This document shows positions 58,444-64,000 of a stretch of 64,000 bases of DNA, piece by piece. A program made the translations under genes and the position numbers. The notes under the pieces were generated by a model. It ran no database searches, was not told the origin of the DNA, and was given only the letters and a program-made list of their open reading frames with translations. Numbering within the stretch: position 1 is the first letter of the stretch; each line of letters begins with the position of its first letter. This DNA is from Branchiostoma floridae (taxonomy: Eukaryota; Chordata; Leptocardii; Amphioxiformes; Branchiostomatidae): positions 19,711,201-19,775,200 of the forward strand of contig NC_049979.1 of the NCBI RefSeq assembly GCF_000003815.2, given 5' to 3'.

Positions 58444-60144
58444 ATGGCAGGGGTGCAGGGATCACGGGCATCATTTGATTTTTGTCACAATCCGCATGCA
58501 GGCTCCCTCTTGCAGGGCTTGCAGGAACTGCGATCAGACAACAAGCTGCTTGATGTTACCCTTTGCGTCTCTGGAAAAGAGATCCCGTGTCACCGAAATG
58601 TTCTGGCTGCTTGCAGTGAATACTTCTGTGCAATGTTCTGCAATGGACATCGCGAGACCAAAGAGTATAAAGTAACCATTAACGAGGTCGACAGTAACGC
58701 CTTGCAGCTTCTTGTGGACTATGCATACACATCAAAAGTCACAATCACAGAACACAATGCTGTGGAACTTTTAGAAGGGGCCAACTTCTTCCAGATCCAA
58801 CCTGTGCGTGATGCTTGTGTGACTTTTATATCCAACAATCTGAGTGCTGAAAACTGTCTGCAGATGATGCACATAGGCAACATACTGTCCTGCCCAGACC
58901 TGGAGAAGAAAGCAAGGTTATGTATCTTGAAGGAGTTTGCAGCAGTTAGTAAAACACCTGAGTTTTTTTCTTTGACAAAGGAACTGCTCATCACATTTAT
59001 TTCATCTGATGACCTCAATGCTTCAGAAGAAACAGTCTACACAGCAGTGATGGCATGGATCAACCATGACGCTAGGGGGAGGAACCAGGAGATGAAAGAG
59101 CTGATGGAACTGGTCAGGTTTCCCTTCATGGACAAGATGTACTTCTTGGAGAATGTGGAGAGTAACAACACTGTACGCAAGACTTGCCATGATACCGTCC
59201 TGGAAACTCGCAAGTACCAGCTGTTCCCAGGAGAGGTCCAGTCACCCCGCACCCGTCCTCGCCGTGCCACTGGTCTGAAGGAGGCAGTAGTGATCATTGG
59301 AGGGCTAGAGAAAAATGGTGATGAGAGGCCAGTTTACTCTCATTCCATCACAATGACAGACTCCATGGAGCCAACCAGCTCGAGCTGGGTGCCCATGACC
59401 AGAATTGATCACAAAACATGTAGCAGCTGTGTGACTGTTCTTGGCACAAGTGACATTCTTGTGTCTCTTGACAAGGAAGTGTGGCTGTACCAACCAGAGC
59501 TAAACTCCTGGTCCCAACTTGCTGAGATGAACTCAGATCGATATTTTCATGGGTTAGCAGTATTACAAGGTAAAGTGTATGCAATTGGTGGTAAATTATA
59601 TAAAAGTAAAATGCTTCCTGCTCTTTCATCTGTAGAGGTCTATGATAGAAGGCATCACAAGTGGACTGAAGGCATACCTCTCGCACGGCCAATGATAGGT
59701 CATGCCATTGCAGTGTTGGATGGCAACATATATGTAATGGGTGGGATTGACAGTGAAAAGAAACAAACATCTACAGTGTACCGCTTCAGCCCAGGGGACT
59801 CCCAGTGGCAACCACAGAGAAACATGCCCGAAGCAGCTGAGGGGATCATCACAGCTGTAGTTCTCAATGATAGCATCTACGTCGCTGAAGTACAGTCATG
59901 TATTTTCTGTTTTAAGCCTGATGATGATGGTGGTCTCTGGAGTAATGTAGTATCAGGTGTTCCACCTTGCTGTGGAATGACCGTCTTTGGCGAAAAGCTC
60001 TTTATCTGTGGAGGCCTGGTCAATGACATTACAAGTAAAGAAGTCTTATGCCTTGATCCGGAATCACAGTCACTTATCCATGTAGGGACCATGTCTAAAG
60101 GTCTGTATCTACCAGGTTGTGTCACCATACTGAAGAGTTGTTGA
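58444..60144 (+). CDS. BTB-BACK-Kelch protein, KLHL24/KLHL35-like (copy 2)
   Basis: One coding exon of 566 aa. I chose ATG 58444, which gives MAGVQGSRASFDF, because a splice acceptor (TTTGCAG) ends at 58426 and the longer frame upstream of it would be intron. BTB is about residues 35-132, BACK 137-242 and Kelch 280-562, with the same layout as copy 1 at 50123-51817. The BTB-BACK half is about 93 percent identical to copy 1 by eye and the propeller is clearly lower. Residues 44-134 are completely identical. A three-residue length change lies in the blade near LPALSSVEVYD. Predicted role: Cullin-3 substrate adaptor, substrate unknown. The copies point away from each other 6.6 kb apart, an inverted duplication. 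A poly(A) signal candidate lies at 61344. Confidence 0.93.
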   Translation: MAGVQGSRASFDFCHNPHAGSLLQGLQELRSDNKLLDVTLCVSGKEIPCHRNVLAACSEYFCAMFCNGHRETKEYKVTINEVDSNALQLLVDYAYTSKVTITEHNAVELLEGANFFQIQPVRDACVTFISNNLSAENCLQMMHIGNILSCPDLEKKARLCILKEFAAVSKTPEFFSLTKELLITFISSDDLNASEETVYTAVMAWINHDARGRNQEMKELMELVRFPFMDKMYFLENVESNNTVRKTCHDTVLETRKYQLFPGEVQSPRTRPRRATGLKEAVVIIGGLEKNGDERPVYSHSITMTDSMEPTSSSWVPMTRIDHKTCSSCVTVLGTSDILVSLDKEVWLYQPELNSWSQLAEMNSDRYFHGLAVLQGKVYAIGGKLYKSKMLPALSSVEVYDRRHHKWTEGIPLARPMIGHAIAVLDGNIYVMGGIDSEKKQTSTVYRFSPGDSQWQPQRNMPEAAEGIITAVVLNDSIYVAEVQSCIFCFKPDDDGGLWSNVVSGVPPCCGMTVFGEKLFICGGLVNDITSKEVLCLDPESQSLIHVGTMSKGLYLPGCVTILKSC

Positions 60145-62562
60145 TGTACAATGGACTGCCATGTACTATTCTAAATTTAGAATATTCAAAGCTAAGTACA
60201 TCGTTTGATATTTCAAATGGATAATGTTAACAATCTGATTGTGGCCACCTCAGTAGCCTGCTGTTGTTAATGGCTGGGGGAATAGCACATGTTCACAGAC
60301 ACATTTTAGCTACATTATGGAAGGAACTATCATACCAAGGGAACTCTTCCACAAGCTTACTATAGGATATATCCAATAGTTTAAATCTAAGGAGGAATTT
60401 CCTCTAATGTACTTGAATCCTGTCAAATTCCTTGAAGAACATTGTTAGTACATCATGCTATTTGATAGAGCTATAGTCAAAAGTGTTTTAATTTTTCATG
60501 TTTTTTTTTCTGTGCCACTGTTCAGTTCATTGAGTAGTACAAAATTCCTGTAAGAGCCAATTTGTGATCATTAAATTATGGTCATTATTTTGTTTTGGTA
60601 CAAACATGTACCTTTGTATGAAAGATGTTAACCTTCTTAACAATGAGGATTAAAGGAACAATTAGAGATAGAATGGGAGCTGTATAGAATAGTTACTGTT
60701 ATCATACTGCCTCAAGTATAAGTAGTTTATTATTATTTTTCTGTAATTGTTATTGATGATTAACAAGCTGTGTTTGAAAAACATGACTGATTTTTTATTT
60801 TCTAAAAGTACAAGTAGTCAGACCATGTGAACAATTACTAGATGGTAGTAGCAGTAAAGTCACTGCAGAATTAGAGCCAGCTCAATCTGCATTGTAGAAA
60901 CTCCTAGATTCACCTTCTTAATCACACTGCCATTGGACTATTCAGTTTATTTGGCACAAACCACCAGTGTGCAGTGCCTAGATTTCAAACACTCTCTACC
61001 GGTACTCAAAGATCTAATAGATTTTGTTTGGCCACAGAAAGGACTGTTGAACTGCCTTGGTGGAACATTGGCGTACGTCACCTAGGTCATGAATATTAAG
61101 CACAAGTTTTCCCTTTGGACAACAACAAGGTGTCTTGTCTGGCTGACCGCTGGTTAGTGGCGACACCCCCAATAATGGAAAGGGCAGGGCAGCAGAGTAT
61201 GAACTGAGCAGAGTTCTAAGACACAGAGTCGAATCTGCATAGAATGAGCCAATCCACTTGAAAAAGATATAACATACTGTATCTGTTTTGGTTTTTACCT
61301 CAGTAACTTTTTGTTGGCAAAATGCACTTTTAATGCATGTTTTAATAAATTTTAGAAATGTGTGCTGGCAGTTTCCTGACTGAAATACTCACTGTACATT
61401 AGGATGGAAACTTTATGTGTAGCCAGACTCATATGTTGCCCACAATGCATAACCTTACAATGTTGGGTGGGTTGTTTTCATTTCAAAAATGTTGTTTCCC
61501 AACCTCAGCTCTAGCATGGCTACATGATTGAGTTCCCATTTCTGAAACCGTTTTGCCTTTAGATTGTGAATGTTCCACTAGAAAATTGAAGTTTGCTTGC
61601 CTTGAAAAGAATAGAATGAGAACAGATGACGTGCAATCCAAATAAGCACCATGAGGTCATGGGTAAGCATGTCCTTGGTGCTGAACGTACCTTCAATTCA
61701 GTGACAACTGTATGTTACAACTGGCAGTAATATGGAGCAGGATGATGTGCAATCCAAATAAGCACCATGAGGTAAACCTGTCCTTGGTGCTGAACGTACC
61801 TTCAATTAAGTGACAACTGTATGTTACAACTGGCAGTAATATGGAGCAGGATTTATGTGAATTCCAACACAAGAAGTTGTACTTACCCACATTTTTGACT
61901 GCACATTCCTCGATTCCTGTCTTTGCCTATGTATTTTTTTAAATATTTGGGTCAAATTTTTAAGTCCAATTTTTACATGTGTTGAAAAGCACAGTTCAAT
62001 CCTTCACCAATTTGACACTTAAGCTTTGATGCAGAGTAATGTACAAACAACAGGATACAATGTTCCTTATCTTTCCAAGATAAAACATGACAAGTAGAGG
62101 ATTATTGCAATAACTTTTATTATGAAAATAGTGGTCACAAATCTACAAACTTTTGTTTTTTCTAATAGAATGACTACAGCATCTCAGGCTACAAATCAAT
62201 TTGTACAAACATCACTCCTATTTGATGGGTTTAACTGCTACATGGAACTACTTTTGTTACAAAGTTCACAAACGTAAACTCTTGCTTTTGACTTAAGAAA
62301 GATTAGGTCATCATTTGGCCTAGAATGATTACAAAATGCAACAGTATCAAACTGTCACAAACAGTCCACATTGCAAGACATGAGAATGATTTTAATGCTT
62401 TTACAAGACAAAACATTTCTTACTGCACTAGTCCAAAATTGTTTTGAATCCATTTACAAAGAGCACTTGTAACTTTACCATAAGAGAAAACATCCTATCA
62501 ATATTGACATCTATGGAACATTACTAAAATTGCTTTTCATTATTTTTAATCTAAAACTCCTG
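60145..62562. other. Region between convergent kelch copy 2 and the unrecognised gene
   Basis: Likely two 3'UTRs. AATAAA at 61344-61349 (+) suits kelch copy 2 and AATAAA at 62121-62116 (-) suits the minus-strand gene. No exon was seen. Confidence 0.55.
61625..61852. repeat. Tandem duplication of about 115 bp
   Basis: GATGACGTGCAATCC... and GATGATGTGCAATCC... (from 61741) are nearly identical through CTGGCAGTAATATGGAGCAGG; the second copy has a small internal deletion. Confidence 0.9.
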
Positions 62563-63656
62563 TTATGTTGTACAGTTTGTTGACAAGAGGTCAAAGCTGA
62601 CCTCTGCAATGTTGAATGGTTCATGGAGGCAGTCAGGAGAAAGGAGGGAGGCGAGGCCGCCTTTCTGCTGGTTCTTCTTTAAGAACTTGGAGATTTCCTT
62701 CCACCTTGCCTGAGGGAATATACAGTAAAACAAAAGTTAAGACATGTCATTGGTACTGATTTTATATGAAGCCTGAATTCTGAGGTCCTTTGTTTGGTAG
62801 GAGGACTGTTTTGGATCTGATTTGAATAGCATAGCAACCCTGATGGCATGGTAGTGTGCAGTGGTTAGCCATGAGTTCGATTCTGCCTGTGTCGCTCACC
62901 TGGCATGCATGTTACCGGAAAGGGTTACAGTCCATGGACGGGATATTAAGCTGTTGTCCACTGTTCATTGTGCTTGTTGAACAGAGCTAGGGGAGTGTCA
63001 CTGGTACAATGAACCTGTAAATACTGTACATACTGGTAGGGACTGTCTGCACTATCACAACCAGTGGAACAAAGGCTCTTCAATGAACTAAACTGGATTG
63101 ATATCACTGTCACTATGATGCTTACATAAATCCAAATGGTAATCATCAGCAAAACCAAACTAAACCATAACAACAGTGTCCCAGAATCTGTGAACTCACA
63201 TCCATGACTGACCCGTCCCACCACTTGTACTCAGGGAGTGATGTGGAGAACAGCAGGGCATAGGCCGTCTCCAGAAACACCTGGCTGAACAGGGTCTTCA
63301 TCTGCTCACTGTCACGCTAGGGGAGGACACAGAAATATATTTGTTGAAAACATGACAACACATTACACAAGTTAGGCAGGTGTTCACACCTAGTATAGGC
63401 TGTCTAGCTAATAGTACAAAATTTTACCATGTCTATTCATGATACACAACATAGGTACATCAATGATGGTAATACACAAAGACCAGTAATAAAAATGCAC
63501 AGAATAAGAATTAGTTAGAAACATCCTACTCTTACTTCTCATCTCAATTCAGTAATTTTGAGCAAGCCAAAGCTTAGATCTACTGAAGCTTATCTATACC
63601 TTCCTTCTTACCTTGTTTGCTTTCTTCATTGTCTTCATTTTCTCACCCCAGACACT
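62563..63656 (-). CDS. Unrecognised gene, three C-terminal exons (5' partial)
   Basis: Three phase-0 exons on the minus strand are linked by proper GT-AG sites: 63656-63612 (15 codons), 63316-63200 (39 codons) and 62709-62563 (48 codons plus TAA). The joined 102 residues are basic at first (KMKTMKKANK), then contain a hydrophobic-aromatic stretch (FLETAYALLFSTSLPEYKWW), a Lys-rich segment (ARWKEISKFLKKNQQK) and a short acidic-hydrophobic tail. I do not recognise the family. No signal peptide, membrane helix or catalytic motif is evident in this part. The rest of the gene lies beyond the right edge. It runs tail-to-tail with the kelch gene ending at 60144. An AATAAA on the minus strand at 62121-62116 would give a roughly 440 nt 3'UTR. 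Exon structure is good; function is open. Confidence 0.72.
62840..62945 (+). mobile_element. Degraded tRNA-derived SINE-like fragment
   Basis: GAGTTCGATTCTGCC resembles a polymerase III B-box in a GTGGTTAGCCATGAGTTCGATTC context, in an intron of the minus-strand gene. It does not fold into an intact tRNA by eye. Confidence 0.4.
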
Positions 63657-64000
63657 CTGAAAATAAGGAAACTCTGCATCACACACAACAAACTCTACAA
63701 TGTACATGTTAATTTATCTGACATGCATATTTGACATTTTCTTACAATATCTTTCCACACTGTACAAACTGCCCAACAAATCATTTCTTTCCACTCATAG
63801 TAATAATCATACCCTGTGCCTGCCAACAGGGGAAGCACAATGCTTTCTAGTGGTAGTGCAACAGTTTTGCTACTGCTAGCATGCTCAGCCAAGCAGCCCA
63901 ACTCTTTTCATGAATTCAGTAAGTGTATTGGGTTCTTTTACGTGGAAGTTTGACGCTTGAGGCGTAAAGCTGCCTCACACACAAGTCTGATGACTTCACA
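63657..64000. other. Intron of the unrecognised minus-strand gene
   Basis: Begins at the acceptor of the exon ending at 63656 and runs to the window edge. I see no further exon. Confidence 0.5.

Noticed and set aside
62833-62945. Possible intact tRNA gene
   Set aside because: Only the B-box is convincing; arms do not pair into a cloverleaf by eye.
1-64000. CRISPR arrays, operons, prophage or secretion genes
   Set aside because: The DNA is eukaryotic, with spliced genes and no bacterial signals.

Overview
This window is animal nuclear DNA. It has multi-exon genes with GT-AG introns, two 100-N assembly gaps, microsatellites and many short inverted-repeat transposons. Gene content and intron structure suggest an invertebrate chordate, most likely an amphioxus (Branchiostoma). 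That lineage call is an inference from gene order and repeat style, not from a database match.

Layout, left to right. (1) 983-3627 (+): the last four coding exons of a sphingolipid delta-4 desaturase (degs1-like); its first exons lie off the left edge. (2) 3628-12124: non-coding, rich in repeats, with one zinc-ribbon-like exon candidate on the minus strand near 11.5 kb. (3) 12125-18070 (+): a complete six-exon second desaturase (degs2-like, 333 aa), followed by a MITE and a 0.8 kb tandem array just after its stop. (4) 24470-41109 (-): a four-exon mitochondrial carrier, SLC25A29-like (301 aa), spread over 16.6 kb by transposon-filled introns. (5) 42370-45573 (+): a five-exon carrier of the SLC25A47/SLC25A48 type (300 aa), head-to-head with the previous gene. 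(6) 50123-51817 (-) and 58444-60144 (+): two intron-free coding exons for BTB-BACK-Kelch proteins (564 and 566 aa), also head-to-head. (7) 62563-63656 (-): three C-terminal exons of a gene I do not recognise, tail-to-tail with the second kelch gene.

The desaturases act in ceramide synthesis at the ER. The carriers belong to the amino-acid/carnitine-type branch of the inner mitochondrial membrane family. The kelch proteins are predicted Cullin-3 adaptors. They do not form one pathway. What links them is position: DEGS, SLC25A29 and SLC25A47/48 are also neighbours around human 14q32.2 (DEGS2, YY1, SLC25A29, SLC25A47), so the window looks like an ancient conserved chordate block that has been locally duplicated.

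The rest is transposon-derived. At least four short elements have TA...TA inverted ends and exact 9-bp target duplications, and one of them sits inside another element. There is also a Tigger/pogo-like element with TA duplications, hAT-like elements, SINE-like pieces with a shared core, and several foldback hairpins. I found no exotic system. The strongest unusual signals are the near-identical 272-bp BTB tract shared by the two kelch genes (likely gene conversion) and the 9-bp-duplication MITE group.
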